Source: Anomaloglossus baeobatrachus
Taxonomy: Eukaryota > Chordata > Amphibia > Anura > Aromobatidae
Assembly (NCBI RefSeq): GCF_048569485.1
Contig: NC_134364.1
Span: forward strand, 137,532,735 to 137,596,734
DNA length: 64,000 nucleotides
Direction: 5' to 3'
Numbering within the stretch: the stretch's first letter is position 1; the number at the start of each line of letters is the position of its first letter. A program made the translations under genes and the position numbers. This document shows, in pieces, positions 46,201 to 58,990 of the stretch. The notes below the pieces were generated by a model. That model searched no databases. It saw nothing but the letters and a program-made list of their open reading frames with translations, and was not told the DNA's origin.

Positions 46201-49200
46201 TGTGAGGAAAGAGTTAACCTTTTTCACTGACTTAGAAAATAATAGAAATTCATTCTCCCTGGCAAGACCGAACCAGACTTATTTGCGTAATAAACTGTGA
46301 GACCAACCTAACATTATCTGGCGCCCGAAAAGCAGGGACCCGTGTTTCTAATCCCAGGACGCAGTGGACTGTCTTGCCATGCAGAGGAGGAGGTGACCAG
46401 ACGTGTGGACCAGAAACACCTGGCCAGGTAAGAGTTGAACCTTATTCTTCTCTTTATGCTCCCCACATCTGATCTCCCCTCTCCTCAACGCGCAAAATGG
46501 TACACTGAGTAGAAACTGGGTTATTGGCGGGTTTCTACTGAACTCTGAGAGAGCCTTGCCAGCTGATGTTTTCTGCGCCTTGGTTGGTTGTTTGTTTGTT
46601 TCTTTGTGTTTCTCTGCCTCTCCGTGTGTCGCGTGTCTGCTCTCCTGCGCTTTGCTTCTGTGCTGTTGTCTTTGCTGGTTGTTATAGATCCCATACATCA
46701 GTGAGTGTTGAAAGGGAATAGTGTACCTGCTCTGTCCAATGGATGTGATATTCACTGCCCTAGTGTTAGTGGGAATAGCCCTGTTTGCCATTGCTATCGG
46801 ATATAGAGTGTACCTTTGGTACAAGAAGGGTAACCCAGCGCCATTCAACATTCTCAGCCCCCTCTGAAGTTAGGACACCACCTTTCAGTAGGAATACAAA
46901 AGGAGTTAGTCTCTGAGTATCTCCAGGATAGGTAGGTTTAGTCCAAAGGACGTTCAAGGGTCTAAAAGCTGAAGAAGATAGACGAAGAATGGGGCAAGGA
47001 ATATCAAAAGACAGAAGAGCTGGATGCAACATCTCATTACGTGTTATCATGGCAAAAGAACAGCCAGTCAGTCCAAGGAAGTTTTTAAGACATTTGGATT
47101 GAAGGGGAAGGATCAATTGGACCCCAACAAATGGGACACAATAACAGCTACTAGAGCAGGAGTGATAGCAGATAAATCATGGACTGAACTAGTCAGAACT
47201 CTTTCTGACATGGCAAAAACAGCCCACGATCAAGGTTGGATATATCATGAAGAATCAGACACATGGGAAGAAGGCTAATAAGGAACAGCAGCTTCCTCCG
47301 TACCTGTCAGCTACTCCTGGAACAGCTTCAAAAATAGCAGGATCCCCGGGATGGACCTGCACAAACTGTAGCCAACAAAATCCGGACTGGAGTGAAACAT
47401 GCCTAGCCTGTGGAGCCCCACAGCACAAGCTACAAGCCACAGCACCAGTGCCTCTTTATCCCGTAGTGGAAAGAAGAGTCCTGATAAGACCACCTGTTAA
47501 TCCACAAAACCCAGATGCTCCCAGAGATGCAGTTCCTCGTACGTATGATGACTACGTACCCTGGACTCCAGCCCAGCAGATGGCTTTCCTGCAAAATGCT
47601 CCAGACCCGACTAGAAACCCAGTCAGTTTTTCACGTTACCTGAACCAAATACAGGTCTCCTACAGAAGCACTTGGTTGGACATGGAAGGTTTGTGTAGAG
47701 TTAAAATGTCTCCCGAACTGTATGCCAAACTCACTGCCCACCTGACAGGACATGTTCCGGACAATACCCGTAATGTGGAATCGGGCCAAGATTTCATGAT
47801 AAGACTCAATCTCTTCTGCGCCCAGGAGCAAAGAACTAAGGGCACAATGGGACCAGTGCATCAAGGTCATGTGGAGAATGTCAGCTCATTTTACTACAGA
47901 TTGATGCAGTCATTCGCAGATGAAGGGCTGGACTTACAAGCGGGTGCGATACGTCGCCTGATGGTAAGATCCTTCATGGATGGAATACATGCACCTCTGG
48001 CAGAAAGATTGAAAGCGTGCTGCCCAGAATGGAGAAACATGGAAGACATAGATCTTCTAGTGAACAAAGCAAGTGGCTTAGAAACCGACGCAAAGGATAA
48101 AAGGAGCAACAAGAAAGTTGTCATAGCAGCAGTGGACGGTGAGCCAGAAGGTACAAGAAGGAAGGCACCGACCTGCTACTATTGTGGGAGTCAGAGGACA
48201 TGTGATCAGAGACTGTAGAAAGAAGAAGAGGGACACTCAAAACCAACCCCAGAGTCAGGAGGAGAAGACTGCCTGACTTGCGGCAGCACGGGATAGGGAT
48301 GCCAGAGGTCCATTTATACATGTCCCCCTTCACATTGGCAACAAGGAAATAAGAGCTTTAGTGGACTCAGGAGCCTCTCGCTCCGTACTCCCCAACAATC
48401 TGGTGCCTGAAGGATCCATCTCCTCTGAAGCTACTGTAGTATCCGGAGTTGATGGACAAGCCCAGATAATCTCAATAATACATCCACTGAAGGTGAAACT
48501 GGGACCATACATGTTCGTGTCTAAATTCTTAGTGTCCCCCCTGGGTGGAGATGCCCTAGTGGGAGCAGATCTACTATCAAGACTACAAGCTCAGATTGTC
48601 TACAATGAAGATGGATCTGCTATCCTGCAAATTCCAGAAGATATCCCAGAAGAAATACTGTGCACTCTCCAGATGATAGAAGACCAACCAGAATCTGAAG
48701 TTACACATGAAGTAAACACGGATCCAATACTTCTACAAGTTCCTGCAAAACTCTGGTCCACATCAAAAACTGACCTCGGCACACTACCCGTGCCTACAGT
48801 AAAAGTTTCAGTCAAGCCTGGAATTACGCCACCGCAGCTGAGACAATCCCCCCTCCCGCTACCTCTCGCAGTACATCTACCAGTACGTGGATGATTTACT
48901 ACTGTGCTGCCCTAGTGAAGAAAAATGCACAACTGCTTCAATAAGTCTTCTTACCTTTCTGGCAGAAGTAGGATGCAAAGCGAGCAGAGATAAACTGCAG
49001 TTCTGCAAAACGAGGGTCACTTTCCTGGGTCATTGCCTTTCTGCGGGACAAAAATACCTCAGCCCGGACAGACAAGAAGTTATCAGGAAAGCAAGCATTC
49101 CTAGAAATCTCAAACAACTCAGAGGATTTTTAGGGCTAATATCATTTTGCAGACAGTGGATTCCCAATGCATCGCTACTCATGCAACCGCTGTATGATTG

Positions 49201-51709
49201 CACAAAGAATGTTCCTTTCTCCCTCACAGAAGAAGCTTGACAAAACTTTCAAAAGCTCAAGGAACTAGTGATTGATGCACCTGCTCTGGCACTACCAAAC
49301 TATGATCTCACCTTTAATCTGTTCGTAGCAGAGCTTCAAGGATTTGCCGTAGGAGTACTCACCCAGAAGACGGACAAACATCACATAATCGGGTACTACT
49401 CCTCTCAACTTGACAACGTCACAAAAGCAGCACCAACCTGTGTCCGTGCTGTTACAGCAGTTTCAAACATACTGAAGAAAGCATCTGAAATCTCACTCGA
49501 TTTCCCGACTACCATCCTTACCAGCCATGACATTTATGCTGTTCTCAATCAAGTGCAGCTGAAACGCCTCTCCATGGCAAGACAGGTCAGACTCCAGTGC
49601 ACGCTGTTGCTACCCCCAAACATCTCATTTGCTCGAGTTACAAGTCTAAACCTTGCTGATCTGCTGATCTTTACAAGTTTAGAAGAGAGGACAGAAGAGA
49701 GTGACAAACGTACCAGTGCACCATTTGATCATGATTGTCAGCAACTCATTGAACATGAGGCAAAGCCCCTTCACAATATACAGGCAACACCGCTTACAAA
49801 TCCAGACTTTGAACTTTTTGTGGATGTAGCAGATACGCTGATGAAGCAGGCAAGTTCCACACCGGATTTGCAGTAGTGACTCTATATGCAGTCCTAGCCA
49901 AACAACCGCTACCTCCACGCATATCTGCTCAAGAAGCAGAACGTCTTGCTCTCATCTGGGCAATTGAGTTTCTGGAAGAACGAACAGCGAACATCTACAC
50001 GGACTCAGCCTATGCACACGGCATTGTGCACGATTTTGGCACTATCTGGCAGATAAGAGGATTCCTCACAGCAACAGGAAATCCCATCAGGCATGGAGCC
50101 TCAGTGAAGAAACTAATGGAAGTAGCCTTGATACCAAAACAGCTAGCAATCATAAAGGTTGCTGCCCACACCAAGGCTCAAACACCCGAGGCAAGGGGAA
50201 ATCGCTTGGCCGATCAAACAGCAAAACAAGCAGCCTTACTCCCTTTGAAGGAGATGGAAACAGTGTCAACGACGGAGGAAGAAATGCAGAACCTCTTTGA
50301 GACACAAGAAAACGCCTCTGAGGAAGAAAAGGCCGGATGGCGGGCCAAGGGGGCAGAAAAGGTGGAGGGGATTTGGCGCCTAAACGGACTTCCCGTCCTG
50401 CCACGCAGTTGGTTCCCTGCCATTTTCCAAGTACTCCACTATCCCACACACAGTAGCACAAACTCAATCATGAACCAGATGCAACCTTATTGGGTAGCCC
50501 CCGGCTTCAGACAATACGCCTCCCAGAGAATAAAAGCTTGTCACAGCTGTCAACAACATAATCCAGGCCAGCTAACTAAAACCCCGCAAAGACACATGCC
50601 AAAGACGTTTGCCCCATTTCAAAGAGTACAAATAGACTATATACAGTTGCCAAAACATGGCATCTACGAGTTTGTACTTGTCTGTGTAGACCTCTTCTCA
50701 GGATGGCCAGAGGCCTATCCTGTAAGCTCAGCCACGGCCCGAATTACAGCAAAGAAATTGGCCTGTGAGCTGGTGCCTCGGTTTGGACTCCCTGAAGTCA
50801 TAGAGTCAGACCGAGATACTCATTTCACTGGACAAGTTTTCCAGAACACCTGTGCCCTGTTAGGCATTCAGTCAGCCTTACACACGCCTCACCACCCACA
50901 GTCATCAGGGAAAGTGGAAAGGTTAAATGGCACTCTAAAGCTCAAACTAGCCAAGGCAGTGGAGGAGACTGGTAGACCATGGACAGAATGTCTCCCCATA
51001 GCTCTTTACTCTATGAGGACTACCCCGCAGGGAAAGCACAGGCTCTCACCCTTTGAAATACTCTTTGGTAGTGCACCCAGATTAGGATGCTACTTCCCAC
51101 AGGAGTTACACCTGCAATGTGATAGCCTAACGTCTTATGTTGTTTCCCTGCAGAAGAGACTAGCTGAAACCCACCAAAGGGTCTACTCTTCTCTACCTGA
51201 TCCTGATGCCGTTCCAGGAACCCACTCTCTAAAGCCTGGTGACCGGGTCTACCTAAAGAAGCACGTGAGAAAGACCCTTGAGCCACGATTCGAAGGGCCT
51301 TTGACTGTCCAGCTGACCACTCCAACCTCCGTCAAACTTGAGGGGAGATCGATATGGGTCCATGCCAGCCACTGCAAGAAGGCCTAATACTGCTGTCTTT
51401 CCTCTAGAAATCACCTTGGCGTATCATGATGAGACTCCTATCGAGAGGCATGCAGGCAGTCCTGGGTGACGGATGTGAGACGACACTCCCTGAGCAAACC
51501 CGCGGCTTAGAAAGTTTCTGGAGGCTAGCCTGCTTTCTCTATAGTCCACAGCTTCTCGATGGCCCCCTGTCCATCAATCACGCCAATAGGGGGGATTGTG
51601 AGGAAAGAGTTAACCTTTTTCACTGACTTAGAAAATAATAGAAATTCATTCTCCCTGGCAAGACCGAACCAGACTTATTTGCGTAATAAACTGTGAGACC
51701 AACCTAACA
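46201..51709 (+). mobile_element. Endogenous retrovirus-like element ERV2 (class I-like pol, 113-bp LTRs)
   Basis: Fossil. Very short LTRs 46201-46313 and 51597-51709 (113 bp, essentially identical), a primer-binding site at 46319 (tggcgcccgaaaagcaggg, lysine-tRNA-like) and a polypurine tract aataggggggat before the 3' LTR. Parts: gag from the MGQGIS start near 46990 to about 48218, including a RanBP2-type zinc finger, a capsid-like region and a CCHC-knuckle-like remnant. Pol follows with protease (MDSGAS, 48361), the YVDD-bearing part of reverse transcriptase (48880-49240), RNase H (YTDSAYAHG, near 49990) and integrase (50460-51387) with an HHCC finger, SDRDTHF core and GPY/F-type end. No env is seen between 51387 and 51597. 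It is incomplete, with a handful of breaks, and young by its LTRs. Confidence 0.85.
47349..47420 (+). other. RanBP2-type zinc finger within ERV2 Gag
   Basis: The reading frame gives W-x-C-x2-C-x3-N-x6-C-x2-C (WTCTNC, SQQN, ...CLACG), an exact match to the RanBP2/NZF finger consensus. It lies upstream of the capsid-like region and is separate from the usual CCHC knuckle near 48170. In host proteins this fold binds RNA or ubiquitin. Confidence 0.8.
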
Positions 51710-52051
51710 AAGGCTTGTAATATTGTTCAAGCCTCTATAAGATCAGCTGAAGTATAGCACAGACATAAGCTCGTGTTTCCTGCCTCCGTGAGACGTCCGG
51801 GCAGTGATGTCCAGGAGTTCTCTGTCTATGTCCTGCTTCTCTGACTTCCAGACAGATGATGTCCAAAGCTCCTTGGTGATGTAAGTATATTTAACTGTAC
51901 TTAACCTTTGTATGTTCAATATACAAAAGTGTACGCAATATCATACTTTTCCTTTAAGTTTGTATTTCACATTAACCTTTATAATAAAATTACTTATTTG
52001 CCTTCTTTAAAGCCGTATCTGAACCTTAGTGTTAAAAATATTAGCAAAACA
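51710..52051 (+). repeat. Partial ERV1 LTR (3' 342 bp)
   Basis: Begins aaggcttgtaatattgttc directly at the ERV2 3' LTR end, corresponds to 37385-37726, and ends in the same LTR/minisatellite junction (aaaaca|gggcgg) as at 45676. Confidence 0.92.
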
Positions 52052-53325
52052 GGGCGGAGCAGAGGGCAACCTGCATAGGGGCGGAGCAGAGGGCAACCTG
52101 CATAGGGACGGAGCAGAGGGCAACCTGCATAGGGACGGAGCAGAGGGCAACCTGCATAGGGGCGGAGCAGAGGGCAACCTGCATAGGGGCGGAGCAGAGG
52201 GCAACCTGCATAGGGGCGGAGGAGAGGGCAACCTGCATAGGGGCGGAGCAGAGGGCAACCTGCATAGGGACGGAGCAGAGGGCAACCTGCATAGGGACGG
52301 AGCAGAGGGCAACCTGCAAAGGGGCGGAGCAGAGGGCAACCTGCATAGGGGCGGAGCAGAGGGCAACCTGCATAGGGACGGAGCAGAGGGCAACCTGCAA
52401 AGGGGCGGAGCAGAGGGCAACCTGCATAGGGGCGGAGCAGAGGGCAACCTGCATAGGGGCGGAGGAGAGGGCAACCTGCATAGGGGCGGAGGAGAGGGCA
52501 ACCTGCATAGGGGCGGAGCAGAGGGCAACCTGCATAGGGGCGGAGGAGAGGGCAACCTGCATAGGGGCGGAGGAGAGGGCAACCTGCATAGGGGCGGAGG
52601 AGAGGGCAACCTGCATAGGGGCGGAGGAGAGGGCAACCTGCATAGGGGCGGAGCAGAGGGCAACCTGCATAGGGGCGGAGCAGAGGGCAACCTGCATAGG
52701 GGCGGAGCAGAGGGCAACCTGCATAGGGGCGGAGCAGAGGGCAACCTGCATAGGGGCGGAGCAGAGGGCAACCTGCATAGGGGCGGAGCAGAGGGCAACC
52801 TGCATAGGGGCGGAGCAGAGGGCAACCTGCATAGGGGCGGAGGAGAGGGCAACCTGCATAGGGGCGGAGGAGAGGGCAACCTGCATAGGGGCGGAGGAGA
52901 GGGCAACCTGCATAGGGGCGGAGCAGAGGGCAACCTGCATAGGGGCGGAGCAGAGGGCAACCTGCATAGGGGCGGAGCATAGGGCAACCTGCATAGGGGC
53001 ATAGGGGCGGAGCAGAGGGCAACCTGCATAGGGGCGGAGGAGAGGGCAACCTGCATAGGGGCGGAGGACAGGGCAACCTGCATAGGGGCGGAGGACAGGG
53101 CAACCTGCATAGGGGCAGAGGACAGGGCAACCTGCATAGGGGCGGAGGACAGGGCAACCTGCATAGGGGCGGAGGACAGGGCAACCTGCATAGGGGCGGA
53201 GGACAGGGCAACCTGCATAGGGGCGGAGGACAGGGCAACCTGCATAGGGGCGGAGGACAGGGCAACCTGCATAGGGGCGGAGGACAGGACAACCTGCATA
53301 GGGGCAGAGGAGAGGACAACCTGTA
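52052..53325. repeat. 27-bp minisatellite, block 3
   Basis: About 47 units, with sub-variants (gacggagc, gcaaagggg) in the left half and a run of gaggacaggg units from 53050 to 53300. One short extra segment (ataggggc) near 53000 shifts the register. Confidence 0.95.
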
Positions 53326-54235
53326 TGGAGGATCCTTCCCAAGATTCACCTTGAATAACCAAACAACTTACTATATACAATGACTGCTTAGCAAAGAGCA
53401 TAAAGACAAATAAAAAAAACAGATATATTGTTCAATACAAGTTCCCTCCTGAATGAGCTCAACTCTGGCCTAAAATAGGTCTTAGCAACATCCAGGTATG
53501 AGGTCATTGTGGTCCACAGAGAAGCCTCAATGGCAAATAATTAGATGTTGTAGTTGTAGAAACAATGGTCCCAAACGGTGATTGTGCAGTAAGTGTGGCC
53601 TGAAGGGGTTACAATGACTACCTAAACTAACTACAGGCCCTACCGGAGTCTCAAATATTTTGGCGCCAAACTGATGTGAGGTGCGTGCACGGTTACCCAC
53701 TGCGATGGCGCAGTGGGCCTTACTTATCTTATCGACCCGGGTCTGCTCTGGACAATATGTCTGAAGTACGCAGTAAGATGAGGCCTCTCCAACAGCTGAG
53801 CAGTACTGCCGGTCACTGGGGCTCGTCTCCTTGGCAACGTCCTATCCTTTCAGCAATCTTCTCCCATCTGGTAAGGATACGGATACAGTGTCACAGCTCT
53901 GATCAAGAGGATAGATTTCTAGTGGCAAATATTATCTCTTCCCTCTTCCGCACGTCCTGTGTCTCTGTACTCATTCACTGCCAACCGCTTCCAAGATGGC
54001 TGCTGCTCTACTGCCTGTGATGTCATTGTGTTTATCAGCCTGTAGCTCCGCCCCATCTGAGCTACCTATTGCAGTCTTTCATCTGTGCTGAGAAACAGCG
54101 TCCTCTTATGGTGGAATAATGACATTGTTGTCCCTTATAAAGTATTATCACATCATTACTGACAGCTGCAGGGTTTAAAGTTACATACAATAAATACTGT
54201 TCACATTTATGAGACACAAATATATACGTCTAAAC
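53326..54235. other. No recognised gene
   Basis: Non-tandem sequence. It contains ttttggcgccaaactgatgtg near 53660, which resembles a primer-binding-site region, but no LTR or coding block could be linked to it. The open frame at 53676-54020 has no recognisable family. Confidence 0.4.
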
Positions 54236-57122
54236 CAGGGGTGGGCAATTAATTTTCCCATGGGGCCGCATGAGAAATTGGGATTGGTTTAGAGGGCCGG
54301 ACTAATATAATTACCTCAGTTCTACCCAATATACTACATCACTACACCCCCTCCATATACTACACCTGTAATAAACTACACCACTACACCCCTATATACT
54401 ACACCTGTAATATACTACACCCCCATATACACCTGTATTATACTACACCACTATATAATACACCTCCGATATACTACATCATTACACCCCTATATACTAC
54501 ACCTGTAATATACTACATCACTACACCCCCTCCATATACTACACCTGTAATATACTACATCACTACACCCCATATACTACACCTGTAATATACTACATCA
54601 CTACACCCCTATATACTACACCTGTAATATACTACACCCCCATATACACCTGTATTATACTACACCACTATATAATACACCTGTAATATACTACACCACT
54701 ACACCCCTATATACTACACCTGTAATATACTACACCCCCATATACACCTGTATTATACTACACCACTATATAATACACCTCCGATATACTACATCATTAC
54801 ACCCCTATATACTACACCTGTAATATACTACATCACTACACCCCCTCCATATACTACACCTGTAATAAACTACACCACTACACCCCTATATACTACACCT
54901 GTAATAAACTACACCACTACACCCCTATATACTACACCTGTAATAAACTACACCACTACACCCCTATATACTACACCTGTAATATACTACACCCCCATAT
55001 ACACCTGTATTATACTACACCACTATATAATACACCTCCGATATACTACATCATTACACCCCTATATACTACACCTGTAATATACTACATCATTACACCC
55101 CCTCCATATACTACACCTGTAATATACTACCCCCCATATACTACACCTGTAATATACTACACCTCCATATAGCACACCTGTAATATACTACAACTCCATA
55201 TAGTACACCTGTAATATACTGCATCACTACACCCCTATATACACCTGTAATATACAACATCACTACACCCCTATATACTACACCTGTAATATACTACACG
55301 TCCATATAGCACACCTGTAATATACTACACCTCCATATAGTACACCTGTAATATACTACATCACTACACCCCATATACTACACCTGTAATATACTACACC
55401 TCCATATAGCACACCTGTAATATACTACAACTCTATATAGTACACCTGTAATATACTACATCACTACACCCCTATATACACCTGTAATATACAACATCAC
55501 TACACCCCTATATACTACACCTGTAATATACTACACGTCCATATAGCACACCTGTAATATACTACATCACTACACCACTATATAGCACACCTGTACTATA
55601 CTACAACTCTATATAGTACACCTGTAATATACTACATCACTACACCCCTATATACACCTGTAATATACAACATCACTACACCCCTATATACTACACCTGT
55701 AATATACTACACCTCCATATAGCACACCTGTAATATACTACATCACTACACCACTATATAGCACACCTGTAATATACTACAACTCCATATAGTACACCTG
55801 TAATATACTGCATCACTACACCCCTATATACACCTGTAATATACAACATCACTACCCCCCATATACTACACCTGTAATATACTACACCTCCATAGAGCAC
55901 ACCTGTAATATACTGCATCACTACACCCCTATATACACCTGTAATATACAACATCACTACCCCCCATATACTACACCTGTAATATACTACACCTCCATAT
56001 AGTACACCTGTAATATACTACATCACTACACCCCATATACTACACCTGTAATATACTACACCTCCATATAGCACACCTGTAATATACTACATCACTACAC
56101 CACTATATAGCACACCTGTAATATACTACAACTCTATATAGTACACCTGTAATATACTACATCACTACACCCCTATATACACCTGTAATATACAACATCA
56201 CTACACCCCTATATACTACACCTGTAATATACTACACCTCCATATAGCACACCTGTAATATACTACATCACTACACCACTATATAGCACACCTGTAATAT
56301 ACTACATCACTATACCCCCATATACTACACCACTATATACACCTTCATATAGCACACCTGTAATATACTACATCACTATACCCCCATATACTACACCACT
56401 ATATACACCTTCATATAGCACACCTGTAATATACTAAACCCCAATATGTCACACACACTACACCCCATACAGCCTGCACCCCCATGTCACACACACTACA
56501 CCCCCATATGTCACACACCATGCCCACATATCTCACCCTGCCTGTACCCCAACTTACCCCTCTCAAACACTCTGCACCCCTTCACATCCTTCTGTCAGTC
56601 TGCAGCCCTCATATGCCACTCACCCTGCAGCTCCATCTTCCCACATATGCACTCACCCTGCACCCCCCTCCCCCTCATGTCCCCTCTTTTCTCATTACCA
56701 GTCATCATGTGTCCACATCTCCTTCAGGATTCAGTATCTTGCTTTCTGCCCGGCATCCTGTGTCTCCTCCCACACAGTCACATGGGCGTGACATCATCGC
56801 AGGTCCTGCAAGATGAATTATTCCGTCTGCTGTGCTGCTCCTTCTCCTGCAGGGCGGGCGGGAACTTTTGAAATGACACACGCAGCGCAGTACTGACAAC
56901 GTCAGAGCGCGCGCGTGTGTCACTGACAATTAGTGCCGGCAGGGAACAGAGGAAAGACTCCTGCGTTCCGCTGCCTGCACTGACTGTGCGGACCTGCACA
57001 GGATCTCTCCCTGCTCGGCACGCTGCAGCCCGGCTCCACTGCACCGGCTGAAGACGGGCGGGCCGGTCACAGAGAGCAGGCGGGCCGGATGTGGCCCGCG
57101 GGCCGCCCCTTGCCCAGGTCTG
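54236..57122. mobile_element. Non-autonomous hAT element, copy 2, carrying a related tandem array
   Basis: Same ends as copy 1 (CAGGGGTGGGCAATTAATTT ... ttgcccaggtctg) with a perfect 8-bp duplication gtctaaac (54228-54235, 57123-57130). The CpG-rich right part (56800-57110) matches 41830-42160 of copy 1. The interior is a roughly 2.1-kb tandem array. No transposase. Confidence 0.92.
54330..56430. repeat. Tandem array inside hAT copy 2
   Basis: Units of about 36-40 bp built from ctacacctgtaatata, ctacatcactacacccc and atata pieces, less regular than in copy 1 and with longer mixed periods. The shared words (cacctgtaatata, catcactacacccc) show it grew from the same seed. Confidence 0.9.
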
Positions 57123-57229
57123 GTCTAAACTATGCTTGTGAGGTGATACAGGGTCTTGCCATGCACATCTTTAACCAGGTACATATTTCTGTCCATGAAC
57201 AATGGGAGCTGTTTCACCATCTCACACGC

Positions 57230-57755
57230 AGGCAGCCGGCGGGCCTCCAGCATGGACGCGCAGGCAGCCGGCGGGCCTCCAGCATGGACGCGCAGGCAGC
57301 CGGCGGGCCTCCAGCATGGACGCGCAGGCAGCCGGCGGGCCTCCAGCATGGACGCGCAGGCAGCCGGCGGGCCTCCAGCATGGACGCGCAGACAGCCGGC
57401 GGGCCTCCAGCATGGACGCGCAGGCAGCCGGCGGGCCTCCAGCATGGACGCGCAGGCAGCCGGCGAGCCTCCAGCATGGACGCGCAGGCAGCCGGCGGGC
57501 CTCCAGCATGGACGCGCAGGCAGCTGGCGGGCCTCCAGCACGGAGAGGCAGGCAGCCGGCGGGCCCCAAGCACGGAGACGCAGGCAGCCAGCGGGCTTGC
57601 AGCACGGAGACGCAGGCAGCCGGCGGGCATCCAGCACGGAGACGCAGGCAGCCGGCGGGCTTGCAGCACGGAGACGCAGGCAGCCGGCGGGCCTCCAGCA
57701 CGGAGACGCAGGCAGCCGGCGGGCCTCCAGCACGGAGACGCAGGCAGCCACAGTG
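57230..57755. repeat. 30-bp minisatellite
   Basis: About 17 units of gcaggcagccggcgggcctc + cagcatggac (30 bp), changing to a cagcacggaga variant from 57538. The open frames on both strands are products of the period. Confidence 0.93.
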
Positions 57756-58010
57756 AGGTCGGCCGCCCGCCTTCACAGACAGGCGGCGGGCCGCCCGCAC
57801 AGACAGGCGGCGGGGGGCGCCCGCACAGTCGGCGAAGGGCGCCCGCACAGACAGGCGGCGGGGGGCGCCCGCACAGACAGGCGGCGGGGGGCGCCCGCAC
57901 AGACAGGCGGCGGGCCGCCCGTACAGACAGGAGGCGGGCCGACCGCACAGAGAGGCGGCGGGCCGACCGCACAGAGAGGCGGCCGGCCGACCGCACAGAG
58001 AGGCTCCGGA
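57756..58010. repeat. Related GC-rich repeats
   Basis: Irregular copies of gcccgcacagacaggcggcg (about 24-36 bp), probably a diverged extension of the 30-bp array. Confidence 0.75.
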
Positions 58011-58129
58011 CAGGGGGGGGGAGGGAGGGGAATCAGTGCTGGGGAGATTATGTTTACATACCTTAGCAGCAGCACAGAGCAGACAGAGACTAGTTTCGGG
58101 CAGTGCGCTCCTCTCTGTTATGCCACGTC

Positions 58130-58280
58130 ACGTGTTAGGATGGTAGGACGGAAAAGCAGGGAGGCGGGGAGAGAGTGGGTGGGCGGAGCCCGGGAGACGG
58201 CCGTCCCGTCCGTGGCAACGGGACAAACAATGCAAAGCGTGATAGTCCCGCTGTATCCGGGACGGTTGGGAGGTATGATA
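58130..58280. repeat. Interspersed repeat end (gtcccgctgtatccgggacg)
   Basis: Carries ggagagagtgggtgggcgga and ends in gtcccgctgtatccgggacg + gttgggaggtat. A second copy lies at 59270-59403. It looks like a terminus of an amphibian DNA element; the family is not named. Confidence 0.55.
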
Positions 58281-58990
58281 TAGCTCTGGTGAGGAGAGGG
58301 CTGCTGGGGCATAAATATCTGGTGGGAGGGGGCTGGAGGCATACAGAGCTGGGGAGTGCTGGGGGGTATATAGATCTGGTGGGGTGGCTGAGGGGTATAC
58401 AAATCTGGTGTGGGGGCTGGGGGACATACAAATCTGGTGTTGGGGGTGGCTGGAGGCATATAGCTCTGGTGAGGAGAGGGCTGCTGGGGCATACATATCT
58501 GGTGGGAGGGGGCTGGAGGCATACAGAGCTGGGGAGTGCTGGGGGGTATATAGATCTGGTGGGGTGGCTGAGGGGTATACAAATCTGGTGTGGGGGCTGG
58601 GGGACATACAAATCTGGTGAGGGGGGTGGCTGGAGGCATATAGCTCTGGTGAGGAGAGGGCTGCTGGGGCATACATATCTGGTGGGAGGGGGCTGGAGGC
58701 ATACAGAGCTGGGGAGTGCTGGGGGGTATATAGATCTGGTGGGGTGACTGAGGGGTATACAAATCTGGTGTGGGGGCTGGGGGACATACAAATCTGGTGA
58801 GGGGGTGGCTGGAGGCATATAGCTCTGGTGAGGAGAGGGCTGCTGGGGCATACATATCTGGTGGGAGGGGGCTGGAGGCATACAGAGCTGGGGAGTGCTG
58901 GGGGGCATATAGATCTGGTCGGGGGGCATACAAATTTGGTGAGGGGGCCATACAGATGTGGTGAGGGGGTGACTGGAGGCATATAGCTTT
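58280..58990. repeat. Higher-order tandem repeat, 180-bp period
   Basis: The block beginning ggctggaggcatatagctctgg recurs at about 58448, 58628 and 58807 (180-bp spacing). Each block consists of six roughly 30-bp subunits ending in (ata)(t/c)a(a/t)atctggt. Open frames are products of the period. Confidence 0.9.

Noticed and set aside
53676-54020. A 114-codon frame with start codon
   Set aside because: No family resemblance, no splice or polyadenylation context, and composition like its surroundings.
57089-58283. Long Gln/Ala/Gly-rich frames over the 30-bp minisatellite
   Set aside because: Open on both strands in several frames, again due to the period. No non-repeat domain.
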